Shown: piece by piece, positions 1 through 6,339 of the stretch | Numbering within the stretch: position 1 is the stretch's first letter | How the letters are laid out: the number at the start of each line of letters is the position of its first letter | Source of the DNA: Desulfurococcales archaeon | Lineage (GTDB): Archaea > Thermoproteota > Thermoprotei_A > Sulfolobales > AG1 | DNA length: 7,461 nucleotides | Reading direction: 5' to 3' | Assembly: GCA_026990885.1 (NCBI GenBank) | Contig: JALXCO010000082.1 | Span: 1-7,461, forward strand | Made by a program: the position numbers and the translations under genes | The notes under the pieces: model-generated | Seen by the model: only the letters and a program-made list of their open reading frames with translations | Told to the model about the DNA's origin: nothing | Database searches by the model: none

Positions 1-1
1 C

Positions 2-1231
2 CCAATAACCATCGTTAGAGGATACAACGAGTTCCTCGAGGATGATAGAGGCAACAGGTATATAGATCTAACCTCAGGGATAGGGACCACAAGCCTGGGG
101 CATGTGAATAGAGAGCTGGTCGAGGAGGCCGAGAAAGCCCTAAGAAGCCTGTGGCACACATGCATAATGGTGGCCAACTACAAACCCTACGTCAAGCTCG
201 CGCAGAAGCTAGCCGAAAGAATCAGGATTCCAGGAAGCAGGAAGGTCATGCTATTCAACAGCGGCTCAGAGGCTGTGGAGAACGCAGCCAAATCGGCTAG
301 AGCATACACCAGGAGGCCATATATAGTATCGTTTATAGGCGGGTTCCACGGAAGAACAAACCTCTCCCTAGCACTCACAGGCAAATACAGGCCCTATAAA
401 CCGGGGTATGAGCCCCTGCCATCCCATGTTGTGCATGCACCCTACCCCTACTGCTACAGGCTCGGCTTCGATGACGAGGAGGAGTGTAGCCAGCGTGTGC
501 TCGATATCATGGAGCTGATACTGGATGTACAGCTGAACCCAGACGCTGTTGCCTCGATAATAATCGAGCCGATCCAGGGTGAGGGGGGCTTTGTTGTCCC
601 CCCAAAGCGCTTCATGGATGCCCTCGGCAGGATGGCTAGGGATAGAGGGGTCCCGCTGATAGTTGATGAGATCCAGACGGGATACTGCAGAACAGGGAGG
701 TTTATGGCTTTCGAGAACTTCGAGATCGAACCAGACATAGTTACGCTTGGGAAAGCGATAGCCAACGGGCTTCCTCTGAGCGCTGTTGTGGCGAGGTCAG
801 AGATCCTTGATAGCTTGGAGAAGGGTGGTATGGGAGGGACATACGGCGGGAACCCGGTTGCGGCATCTGTTGCGCTGAAGGTTCTAGAGATATTCGATAG
901 AGACAACCTGTGTTCAAGGGCCCAGAAGCTGGGTTCTATACTAGCTAAGAGGCTCGAGGAGCTCCACGATAGATTCGATGCTGTAGGCGACCACAGGGGG
1001 CTTGGTGTTATGAGGGCTATAGAGCTGGTTAAGGATAGGAGAACTAGGGAGCCCGATAAGGATTCCGCTATAAAGATAATCGACGAAGCCAGAAGAAGAG
1101 GGGTTATATTGATGAAGGCAGGCTACTACGACAACGTGATCAGGTTCCACCCACCGCTAACCATAGGCATCGAGAACCTTGAGAAAGCACTAGACCTAGT
1201 CGAGGAGGCCATGAAAAAAGTATTGAGGTAA
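2..1231 (+). CDS. Class III (ornithine/GABA-type) PLP-dependent aminotransferase, 5' partial
   Basis: This fold-type I, class III aminotransferase moves an amino group between an amine-bearing substrate and a keto acid using pyridoxal phosphate, presumably in the cytosol. The frame is open to the left edge, giving 409 visible residues. The GTG at 104 is an internal valine in the conserved SLGHVN segment, so the true start lies upstream and roughly 30-40 residues are missing compared with typical 430-450-residue relatives. Visible family marks are the N-terminal DLTSGIG segment, the cofactor phosphate-binding FNSGSEA, GGFHGRT, IIEPIQGEGG, the VDEIQTG aspartate (visible residue 222) that contacts the pyridine nitrogen, the Schiff-base lysine in TLGKAIANG (residue 251, codon 752-754) and GGTYGGNPVA near the cofactor phosphate. 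No catalytic residue is missing. The exact substrate cannot be told from sequence: 4-aminobutyrate, ornithine or acetylornithine are possible, and some archaeal relatives are amino-acid racemases. It converges on the phosphodiesterase gene with a 22-base gap. Confidence 0.93.
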   Translation, partial: PITIVRGYNEFLEDDRGNRYIDLTSGIGTTSLGHVNRELVEEAEKALRSLWHTCIMVANYKPYVKLAQKLAERIRIPGSRKVMLFNSGSEAVENAAKSARAYTRRPYIVSFIGGFHGRTNLSLALTGKYRPYKPGYEPLPSHVVHAPYPYCYRLGFDDEEECSQRVLDIMELILDVQLNPDAVASIIIEPIQGEGGFVVPPKRFMDALGRMARDRGVPLIVDEIQTGYCRTGRFMAFENFEIEPDIVTLGKAIANGLPLSAVVARSEILDSLEKGGMGGTYGGNPVAASVALKVLEIFDRDNLCSRAQKLGSILAKRLEELHDRFDAVGDHRGLGVMRAIELVKDRRTREPDKDSAIKIIDEARRRGVILMKAGYYDNVIRFHPPLTIGIENLEKALDLVEEAMKKVLR

Positions 1232-1236
1232 AAATA
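1213..1236 (-). terminator. Possible T-rich terminator for the surface phosphodiesterase gene
   Basis: On the minus strand, 19 bases past the stop codon, there is a TTTTT run (1230-1234) and then TTTTTT (1214-1219), the kind of oligo-T stretch that ends archaeal transcription. It overlaps the end of the convergent aminotransferase gene, where the same bases encode KK and the stop, so composition alone could explain it. Confidence 0.3.
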
Positions 1237-1253
1237 GAAGGCGGGTAGCCAGC

Positions 1254-3536
1254 CTAGAACGCGTATCTCCTCCTCACAACAAAATAGCCCAGAGCGAATC
1301 CGGCAGCGAAGACAACCACGGCAATAGCTATCAGCGAGGCATCTGCGCCAAGCTGAGGCATAGAGGGTGGAGCCTCAGCCCCCACGCCCTCCACGGTGAC
1401 TGTGGTCGCCAGGGTCCTCTCAACAGTCACGGTTCTCTCCACAGTCTCCACCTCGGTTACTGTTTCAACAACCTCCATGGTGAGTGTAGAGGTTACGGTC
1501 TCAACAACCCTCTGTACAGCGGTAACTATCTGGGTTAGCGTAACAGTAACCGTTGATGCTGGAGCCTGCTGAACAGGCCTGGAGAGTATGGGCAGTACAG
1601 CCCCAACAGCGTCTCTCGGAGGATCAACACCGAGTAGGGCGGCTACAGTAGGGGCTACGCCAAGGGCGTTGACCACACCTATCACCCCGGCTCTCTCGAC
1701 GCCCGCACCCACAGCCCCGAATATGCCGTAGAGATCTCTATATGTCGGCAGATCGCTGTGCCATCCAGTAACTGTTTTAAGGGGTACCGCATCAGCAAAC
1801 ACCACTCCTTCCCCGTCTCTAATATTGATCCCTGTCCAGGCTGCGTAGCCGGGCTTCAGGCTAAACACTATATCCCCGGCTCTCTCACCCGATAGGCCAT
1901 GCTCGATCGCTTTATCCCTGGAGGCAACATAAGAGAACACCGGCTCCCCTGTATCTGGATCTACAATGGTTTTAAGGAGATTCACAATCTCGTTAACAAG
2001 AGCCTCATACTCTTCCTGATCCACGATACCGCCCTCCTCTCTATCCTTGAGGTTTATAAAGATCTGGTTGTAGCCGATATAGTAGGCCATGGTCTCATTA
2101 GCTATAACCCTGCCCCTCTCATCCACCTTCAGCAGGCCGGCATTGTATAGGATGCTGTTTATATACACCAGCTTACCAACGCTCCACTGGCCATGATCCG
2201 ACACGACAATCACGGCTGTTTCAGATAGATCCACGTTATCAAGGATTGTCTGCAGAAACCTGTCAGCAAGCATGTATGCCTCCTCAATATACCTCTCATA
2301 CCTCTCGGCGAGGTCCTCCCTATAATACGGCATAGAGGGATCGGTGAGCCCGAGGAACTGGTGTAGAACGCTATCGACAACAGGCGTGTAGGTCATCAAC
2401 AGGTTCCACTCGGTATTCCTCAACAGGTACTCGGTAAGCGACCTAAAGAACTCGTTGGCTAGTTCAGCAGTCTCCATGAATACATCCTCACCATACCAGC
2501 CGTTAACCAGGCCAAACCAGTCTGCACCAGTGATCATCCCGACATTAAGCACGACATCCCTCCAGACTGCCTGAGCAAGCTCACGGTCATTGAACCACAT
2601 GCCCTCCAGGGGCCTGGCTATAGACCTATACAGCCTGAAGTCCTCGAGGTTATCGACCTCTATAGCCTTGAACCTGGGGGCCACAGTATATACGTTGCCC
2701 TTGAATCTAACAGACACGTTTATCGGAGGGGACCACTCACCCTCAGACAGCAGGGCGACGGCCCTAAGAAGATCCTTCTCACCCACAGTCAAGATAACCC
2801 TATCCCTAACCCCATCACCATCGGAGTCGAAAACAAGAATCCACCACGTGTCATCCCCAAACTTGAAGCTGGCCTCAACAGCATCTCTAGCGCCACCAAT
2901 CAATTCTAGATTGCTCCAGTTGGCGGCCTCCCTAAACGATATAACGTAGGCCCTGGAGACCGACTCGTTGGATGTGTAGAGGGTCGAGAAGGATATGGGG
3001 AATATAAAGGAGTCGTAGGGATTGAACAGCTTGGCCCTGGAAACGTTCCCCCACGCTGCAGGAGTGCTGTGGGGGAACGCAGCTACAACGCTAGCTAGAT
3101 TCTGCCTATCGAGCGCAACCCACAGGGGCTCAGCCTCGAGGTAGCGGCCGTCGAACCCGTTCACTGTTTGATGGATCCTGGATCCAGGGAGATGGATCCT
3201 GTTCCCAGTAATCCCATTGATATGCGGCGGGGCACCAGTCGATAGAACAGCATGGGTAACGGCTGTAGCCGAGGGGAAGGCGACAACCATCCCCTCGGAG
3301 AAGACGCCGTTGAGAAGGATCCTGGAGAACCCAGGGAGCTTACCCTGGATGGCAAGCCTCATTATGGTCTCGGGCTCGGCTGAATCGATGCTGAACACAA
3401 CAACCCTCCTAGCTGGAGGGGTGTGGCTGCTCGACTCGATTACCGAGACGCTAAGCCATATGGAGGCTATAACCATGGAAACTATAGCCGCGGCGAGGAC
3501 AGGCTTCAGGAAAAACCTATACCCACCCCCAGACAT
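1254..3536 (-). CDS. Membrane-anchored extracellular phosphodiesterase/nucleotide pyrophosphatase-like protein
   Basis: This 760-residue member of the alkaline phosphatase superfamily (type I phosphodiesterase/nucleotide pyrophosphatase branch) likely hydrolyses phosphodiester or phosphomonoester bonds outside the cell. Residues 10-32 form a signal peptide or anchor. The two-metal set appears complete: D51 (FSID), candidate nucleophile T91 (FPSAT), D388 and H392 (DSVLH), D447 and H448 (VSDHG), and H593 (GWH). An insertion between the nucleophile and the second metal motif contains a DSDGDGVRD loop (237-245) resembling EF-hand or thrombospondin type 3 calcium loops. Residues 661-717 are a Thr/Val-rich stalk, followed by a helix at about 734-755 and an RRR tail, the usual crenarchaeal surface-anchor layout. 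Five N-glycosylation sequons (N164, N190, N206, N273, N480) fit an external location. The ATG at 3536 lies about 30 bases from a TATA-like box, with no Shine-Dalgarno, suggesting a nearly leaderless mRNA. The substrate is unknown. Confidence 0.9.
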   Translation of the reverse strand: MSGGGYRFFLKPVLAAAIVSMVIASIWLSVSVIESSSHTPPARRVVVFSIDSAEPETIMRLAIQGKLPGFSRILLNGVFSEGMVVAFPSATAVTHAVLSTGAPPHINGITGNRIHLPGSRIHQTVNGFDGRYLEAEPLWVALDRQNLASVVAAFPHSTPAAWGNVSRAKLFNPYDSFIFPISFSTLYTSNESVSRAYVISFREAANWSNLELIGGARDAVEASFKFGDDTWWILVFDSDGDGVRDRVILTVGEKDLLRAVALLSEGEWSPPINVSVRFKGNVYTVAPRFKAIEVDNLEDFRLYRSIARPLEGMWFNDRELAQAVWRDVVLNVGMITGADWFGLVNGWYGEDVFMETAELANEFFRSLTEYLLRNTEWNLLMTYTPVVDSVLHQFLGLTDPSMPYYREDLAERYERYIEEAYMLADRFLQTILDNVDLSETAVIVVSDHGQWSVGKLVYINSILYNAGLLKVDERGRVIANETMAYYIGYNQIFINLKDREEGGIVDQEEYEALVNEIVNLLKTIVDPDTGEPVFSYVASRDKAIEHGLSGERAGDIVFSLKPGYAAWTGINIRDGEGVVFADAVPLKTVTGWHSDLPTYRDLYGIFGAVGAGVERAGVIGVVNALGVAPTVAALLGVDPPRDAVGAVLPILSRPVQQAPASTVTVTLTQIVTAVQRVVETVTSTLTMEVVETVTEVETVERTVTVERTLATTVTVEGVGAEAPPSMPQLGADASLIAIAVVVFAAGFALGYFVVRRRYAF

Positions 3537-3565
3537 TCGGCATCATGATTAAATATGCAGGAAAT

Positions 3566-3578
3566 CAATATAAAAGCT
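3566..3578 (-). promoter_or_regulatory. Probable TATA box for the surface phosphodiesterase gene
   Basis: The minus strand reads AGCTTTTATATTG, a good crenarchaeal TATA-like element. Start of transcription about 26 bases downstream would fall near 3545, giving a leader of about 10 bases before the ATG at 3536. The box touches the stop codon of the upstream gene (3577-3579), so the phosphodiesterase may have its own promoter while also being read through from that gene. Confidence 0.5.
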
Positions 3579-4107
3579 ACTGCTGGCTTCTAGTGAACAA
3601 GAGAATAATGCTCCCCCCATCCCTCAGGGCTACTCTATCGAAGGGCATGTTGGTTTCCACACCATCAACAAGGACAGTGAGCCTATAGTGGTTGTCCGCG
3701 CATATATCCATGATGCATGTGGCGTTGAACTCTACGCCCCAGATCCTTAGGAAATCACCGAGGGTAAACGTTCTATTAACGTTAGCCTCAATATGTATAA
3801 CCCCGGTATCGTCATGCGTGTGTAGAGGGGCTTGAGTAGCGGCTAGACTATACCTATTAAGGCTCCTATCTCTCCAGAGCTCTGGAGCTATACCTATGCC
3901 AGCTGGAATAGGGACCTCTCGGTCCTCAACAACTATCCTGAAGCTGGTGTGTATATGTATAGGCCCGCCGCCATCTTCGTCCGGGGAGGAGATATAGGTG
4001 AAGTATATCACCGATCCGTAGACAGCGATAAATACACCCAGGCCCAAACCCACAATAAGCCAGTGGCTAAAGGACCTCCGCCTAACCCTAACAGACTTAC
4101 CGGCCAT
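3577..4107 (-). CDS. Membrane-anchored extracellular His-motif protein of an uncharacterised family
   Basis: The 176-residue product has a basic N-terminus (RVRRR), one membrane helix at about residues 16-38, and an externally predicted domain from about 45 on. The domain holds HIH (H51, H53), an IPAGIGI segment (67-73), PLHTHDD (H96, H98, D99, D100), GVIHIE (H105), TFTLGDFLRIWG (113-124), a cysteine pair (C131, C136) and a VDG-to-RDG beta-rich end. From memory, this order of motifs recurs in actinobacterial and archaeal proteins annotated only as hypothetical; no function is known to me. The clustered histidines suggest metal binding, and the cysteine pair could be a disulfide or ligands; both are inference. 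Two sequons (N111, N128) fit export. The ATG at 4107 is placed just before the basic segment. Its stop is 40 bases from the co-oriented surface phosphodiesterase, so the pair may be co-transcribed. An overlapping 75-codon frame at 4008-4235 looks spurious. Confidence 0.82.
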   Translation of the reverse strand: MAGKSVRVRRRSFSHWLIVGLGLGVFIAVYGSVIYFTYISSPDEDGGGPIHIHTSFRIVVEDREVPIPAGIGIAPELWRDRSLNRYSLAATQAPLHTHDDTGVIHIEANVNRTFTLGDFLRIWGVEFNATCIMDICADNHYRLTVLVDGVETNMPFDRVALRDGGSIILLFTRSQQ

Positions 4108-4142
4108 ATAGCGTAACCATGTAAGATTATCTCTATCAAAGG

Positions 4143-4153
4143 CATAAAAATAG
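4143..4153 (-). promoter_or_regulatory. Possible TATA box for the His-motif protein gene
   Basis: The minus strand reads CTATTTTTATG. Centred about 41 bases before the ATG at 4107, it predicts a leader of roughly 15 bases. No Shine-Dalgarno precedes that ATG. A second AT-rich element (CATATATTAA on the minus strand, about 4164-4173) is an alternative. Confidence 0.35.
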
Positions 4154-4290
4154 TAAACACAAGGTTAATATATGGAAGACAGATTACCCAGCATAATATA
4201 TCTATAGAGCCATCTCCACAAGCTCCTCTCAACATTTAGAAGCTCCGGAATAAGCAGAAACCCCATAGAAGGAAGAGATTATCCATAAGC

Positions 4291-4331
4291 AGAGATAAAT
4301 TTAAGCTTTTTCTATCCATCATAAATAAATA
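4291..4331 (+). promoter_or_regulatory. Promoter region for the coiled-coil nuclease-like gene
   Basis: Two TATA-like strings precede the TTG start: TAAATTTAAG at 4296-4305, which would give a leader of about 39 bases, and ATAAATAAATA at 4321-4331, which would give about 14 bases. The first leaves the Shine-Dalgarno at 4354-4359 comfortably inside the mRNA. I cannot choose firmly between them. Confidence 0.4.
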
Positions 4332-4353
4332 TAGTGGGAGAACGAAGGCGCTA

Positions 4354-4359
4354 GGGGAG
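4354..4359 (+). promoter_or_regulatory. Ribosome binding site fixing a TTG start
   Basis: GGGGAG lies 6 bases before TTG 4366. No ATG, GTG or TTG occurs in that frame for at least 45 bases upstream, so this site decides the start. Confidence 0.7.
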
Positions 4360-4365
4360 CATTTA

Positions 4366-5022
4366 TTGAGTCTCACAAAAGATCTCTACGACCTGATCGT
4401 AAAGATCGTTGAGGATAAAGTGAGGGACATCAAGGTAACTAGAGAGGAATTCGAGAAATTATCTGCGGCAGTAAGAGATCTAGCCGAGGCGCAGAGGAGG
4501 ACTGAGGAGAGGCTGGATAAGCTTGCTGAGACCGTGGATCATTTGGCGGAGGCGCAGAGGAGGACTGAGGAGAGGCTGGATAAGCTTGCTGAGACCGTGG
4601 ATCATTTGGCGAAAGCAGTAGATAATTTGAGAGTTGAGCTGGGTAGTCTATCTGAAACGATCGGGTTTGGTTTAGAGGACATTGCGAAAGTGGTTCTTCC
4701 AGGATGGCTGTACAGGCACCTGGGTGTCGAGGTTGAGTTGGAGAGAAGATTTCTTTATTTGGGTGATAGAGAGATTGAGGTCGATCTATACGGCGAGTAT
4801 ATGGAAAAGGAATCCAAACTAATTATTGTTGGGGAGGCTAAATCTAGAATATATGGGAGGGACGTCGAAAAGTTCTATAATGAGGTCTACAGGCCTATAG
4901 CTGACCACTTCAAAAACAAAGCAAAAGTTATAGGGGTGCTCTTCGGCTATCTAATACATCCATCAGCACAGAGAATGGCTCAGAAGCTGGGTATATATAC
5001 GGTTGCATCATATCAGAGGTGA
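4366..5022 (+). CDS. Coiled-coil PD-(D/E)XK nuclease-like protein (DUF3782 type)
   Basis: The 218-residue product has two parts. Residues 1-95 are charged and helical, with a coiled coil at about 30-92 containing two identical 21-residue units (41-61 and 62-82; EAQRRTEERLDKLAETVDHLA) and a decayed partial third (LAKAVDNL). Residues about 96-218 look like a PD-(D/E)XK nuclease fold: a helix with E104, hydrophobic EVEL and FLYL strands, D140 in EIEVDLYGE, then E157-x-K159 in IIVGEAKS, and a helix with a closing strand (KVIGVLFGYL). This architecture matches DUF3782-type proteins, which are abundant and often multicopy in Crenarchaeota. The active-site D...ExK set is intact, so DNA cleavage is plausible, but to my knowledge no activity has been shown for these. 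Start is TTG with a good Shine-Dalgarno. It is a single-gene unit, divergent from the His-motif gene and convergent with the radical SAM gene. Confidence 0.87.
   Translation: MSLTKDLYDLIVKIVEDKVRDIKVTREEFEKLSAAVRDLAEAQRRTEERLDKLAETVDHLAEAQRRTEERLDKLAETVDHLAKAVDNLRVELGSLSETIGFGLEDIAKVVLPGWLYRHLGVEVELERRFLYLGDREIEVDLYGEYMEKESKLIIVGEAKSRIYGRDVEKFYNEVYRPIADHFKNKAKVIGVLFGYLIHPSAQRMAQKLGIYTVASYQR
4486..4611 (+). repeat. Perfect 63-bp tandem duplication (two copies) inside the coiled coil
   Basis: Copy one is 4486-4548 and copy two 4549-4611; by eye they match at all 63 positions. The unit is 21 codons, three heptads, so the duplication keeps both frame and coiled-coil register. Identity at synonymous positions indicates recent duplication or ongoing homogenisation. 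The bases just outside differ from the unit (GCC before, AAAGCA after), setting the limits. Confidence 0.95.
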
Positions 5023-5038
5023 GCTGGGTAGAGGATGC

Positions 5039-5074
5039 ATAGATCTCTAGACATGCTGGATCCCAGAGATCTAT
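5039..5074. repeat. Perfect 10-bp inverted repeat between convergent genes
   Basis: ATAGATCTCT (5039-5048) and AGAGATCTAT (5065-5074) are exact reverse complements around a 16-base loop. A short outer pair, TGCAT (5036-5040) and ATGCA (5083-5087), partly overlaps it. It begins 17 bases after the stop of the coiled-coil gene and ends 32 bases short of the radical SAM stop codon. It could fold as a hairpin in either transcript or bind a dimeric protein. It has no T-tract and so is not a typical archaeal terminator. Confidence 0.65.
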
Positions 5075-5106
5075 AGGGCTCCATGCAAGGAGAAGGCATT
5101 AAGGAT

Positions 5107-6297
5107 TTATGCGGGGCTTCGTAGGGGTCCCCAGGCTAGAGAGGATCTGGTGAACCCCAGCAGGTGGAGGTTGCTTATATTAACGTTTCTAAGGTACCTC
5201 TTGGCGGCTCTGTAGCATCTGAACACCTGGTCCCTTGGAGTTACTGGTATATCATTCATCATGAAGTCTGGGTGGAAAACAAGCAGGTTGTATGGTATGG
5301 AGTCGTCTAGGCTGGAGATGAACTCGGCTATAGAGCTGACCTCATGCTCATCTATATAGTGTGGGACAAGAAGAGTTGTCGCCCCCAGCACAGGGACCTC
5401 CCTCCTCCTATCATAGAACTCCCTATATACAAGCTCGAAGTTCTCTAGAACCCTCCTATTATCCATGCCCGTTAGAACCCTGTGGAGGACAGGATCGTAT
5501 GCCTTCAGATCAAACTTAACGTTGCCCCCGCTCTCAACAACATGCTCCGTGGCCCTCCTAACCAGCCACGGGTTGCCGTCGCCGTTCCACTCGTAGCATA
5601 TCCTAACGATCCTTCCTCTAGGCTTCCTCTCGAGAACCAGTCTAGAAGCCTTTATCGCGAACGGCAGCTGGGGCTCTGCCGATCCGCCGAACCAGCACCA
5701 GCACGAGATCCTCTCGTTTCTCAGGGTTAGATCCACGATCTCCTCAACATGAACGGCTTTAGCCCTATAGATCTCCTTATGGCTCCAGTTCTGGCAGAAT
5801 AGGCAGTTGAAGGAGCATCCATAGAAGAAGAGAGCCAGGTTATAGTATCCCTCCTCGGGACCCCTGGAGTACGAGTACCTCGGGAAGCCGCACCCGGTTC
5901 CACCGGGGCAGAACCACGCGTTGCAGCAGTTTGTTATGTGCGGATCTAGATAGTAGTACAGGTAAGCCCTATCCTCCCCAGGAAGATAAACCATTCTACC
6001 ACCCCTATTAGCCCTCACACCGCAGTATCCGGAGGACCCCTCAGGAATAACGCACTCGGCAGCGCATATCGTGCATCTCACACCCTTGGATGCTCTAGGG
6101 GGATCTGGCTCGAGGCCAAAAACCCTCCTAGCCCTCCTGTGGCTCTCCATAGCTGTCTCTAGAGCCTCATCGGGCCTATCCCTAATGCACCTTAGGCACA
6201 CACCTATAGAGGAGGATATATAGGGGGACTCGAACCCGCATATCCTGCACTTATTCCTAGCCCCAAGCCTGAAGCCGAGCCTGGCCATTGGCCCCAA
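5107..6297 (-). CDS. Cysteine-rich radical SAM protein, pyruvate-formate-lyase-activase-like
   Basis: The 396-residue product is a radical SAM enzyme of the PflA-like group (COG1180), which uses a 4Fe-4S cluster and S-adenosylmethionine to make a 5'-deoxyadenosyl radical. The cluster motif is CSFNCLFC (C161, C165, C168). FGGSAEPQ (203-210) stands where the SAM-binding GGE segment is expected, and NVKFDLKAYD (259-268) is a typical later strand. Before the barrel lie a zinc-ribbon-like CRIC...CLRC (C17, C20, C34, C37), a CTIC...C...YCGVR segment (C75, C78, C82, C92) familiar from AmmeMemoRadiSam-type proteins, and four further cysteines (C124, C125, C130, C136) that may hold an auxiliary cluster. 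No AmmeMemo partner is present here, and the substrate is unknown. The start is uncertain: TTG at 6297 or ATG at 6288 (residue 4); neither has a Shine-Dalgarno. It follows the HAD gene with a 42-base gap. Confidence 0.88.
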   Translation of the reverse strand: MGPMARLGFRLGARNKCRICGFESPYISSSIGVCLRCIRDRPDEALETAMESHRRARRVFGLEPDPPRASKGVRCTICAAECVIPEGSSGYCGVRANRGGRMVYLPGEDRAYLYYYLDPHITNCCNAWFCPGGTGCGFPRYSYSRGPEEGYYNLALFFYGCSFNCLFCQNWSHKEIYRAKAVHVEEIVDLTLRNERISCWCWFGGSAEPQLPFAIKASRLVLERKPRGRIVRICYEWNGDGNPWLVRRATEHVVESGGNVKFDLKAYDPVLHRVLTGMDNRRVLENFELVYREFYDRRREVPVLGATTLLVPHYIDEHEVSSIAEFISSLDDSIPYNLLVFHPDFMMNDIPVTPRDQVFRCYRAAKRYLRNVNISNLHLLGFTRSSLAWGPLRSPA

Positions 6298-6320
6298 TCA
6301 ATAATAGATATAGCATGAAA

Positions 6321-6331
6321 ACTATATTTTT
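6321..6331 (-). promoter_or_regulatory. Probable TATA box for the radical SAM gene
   Basis: The minus strand reads AAAAATATAGT in the 42-base gap after the HAD gene. Predicted transcription start is near 6299, which would make TTG 6297 essentially leaderless or leave an 11-base leader before ATG 6288. It implies expression independent of the HAD gene. Confidence 0.45.
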
Positions 6332-6339
6332 CTAAAACA

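Larger units (their letters stand above)
4108..4365. other. AT-rich divergent intergenic region, 258 bases
   Basis: This is the largest gene-free stretch. It separates the minus-strand His-motif gene from the plus-strand coiled-coil nuclease gene, so it should hold both promoters. It is clearly richer in A and T than the flanking genes and has several TATA-like strings. I found no convincing RNA gene, no long repeat, and no C/D-box pair. Two short direct copies of AAGCTCC lie near 4219 and 4241; they may be chance. Confidence 0.6.

Noticed and set aside
104..106. GTG as the start of the aminotransferase gene
   Set aside because: The frame is open to the left edge and the upstream codons encode the conserved DLTSGIG...LGH region of class III aminotransferases, so this GTG is an internal valine.
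454..906. 150-codon minus-strand frame opposite the aminotransferase
   Set aside because: Low-complexity serine-rich shadow of a well-supported gene.
1729..1742. TAGAGATCTCTA palindrome similar to the arms of the 5039-5074 repeat
   Set aside because: It is within coding sequence, and AGATCT/CTATAG-type strings are common in this window, so it is probably chance.
2590..2949. 119-codon plus-strand frame opposite the phosphodiesterase
   Set aside because: Antisense shadow with no domain signal; the minus-strand frame carries all catalytic motifs.
3170..3201. Two GATGGATCCTG copies around a CTGGATCCAG palindrome
   Set aside because: They lie inside the phosphodiesterase gene and are explained by repeated Ile-His and nearby codons after the nucleophile region.
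4008..4235. Hydrophobic 75-codon minus-strand frame
   Set aside because: It overlaps the 5' part of the His-motif gene in another frame, and its hydrophobicity mirrors the membrane helix coded in the real frame. It has no recognisable family features.
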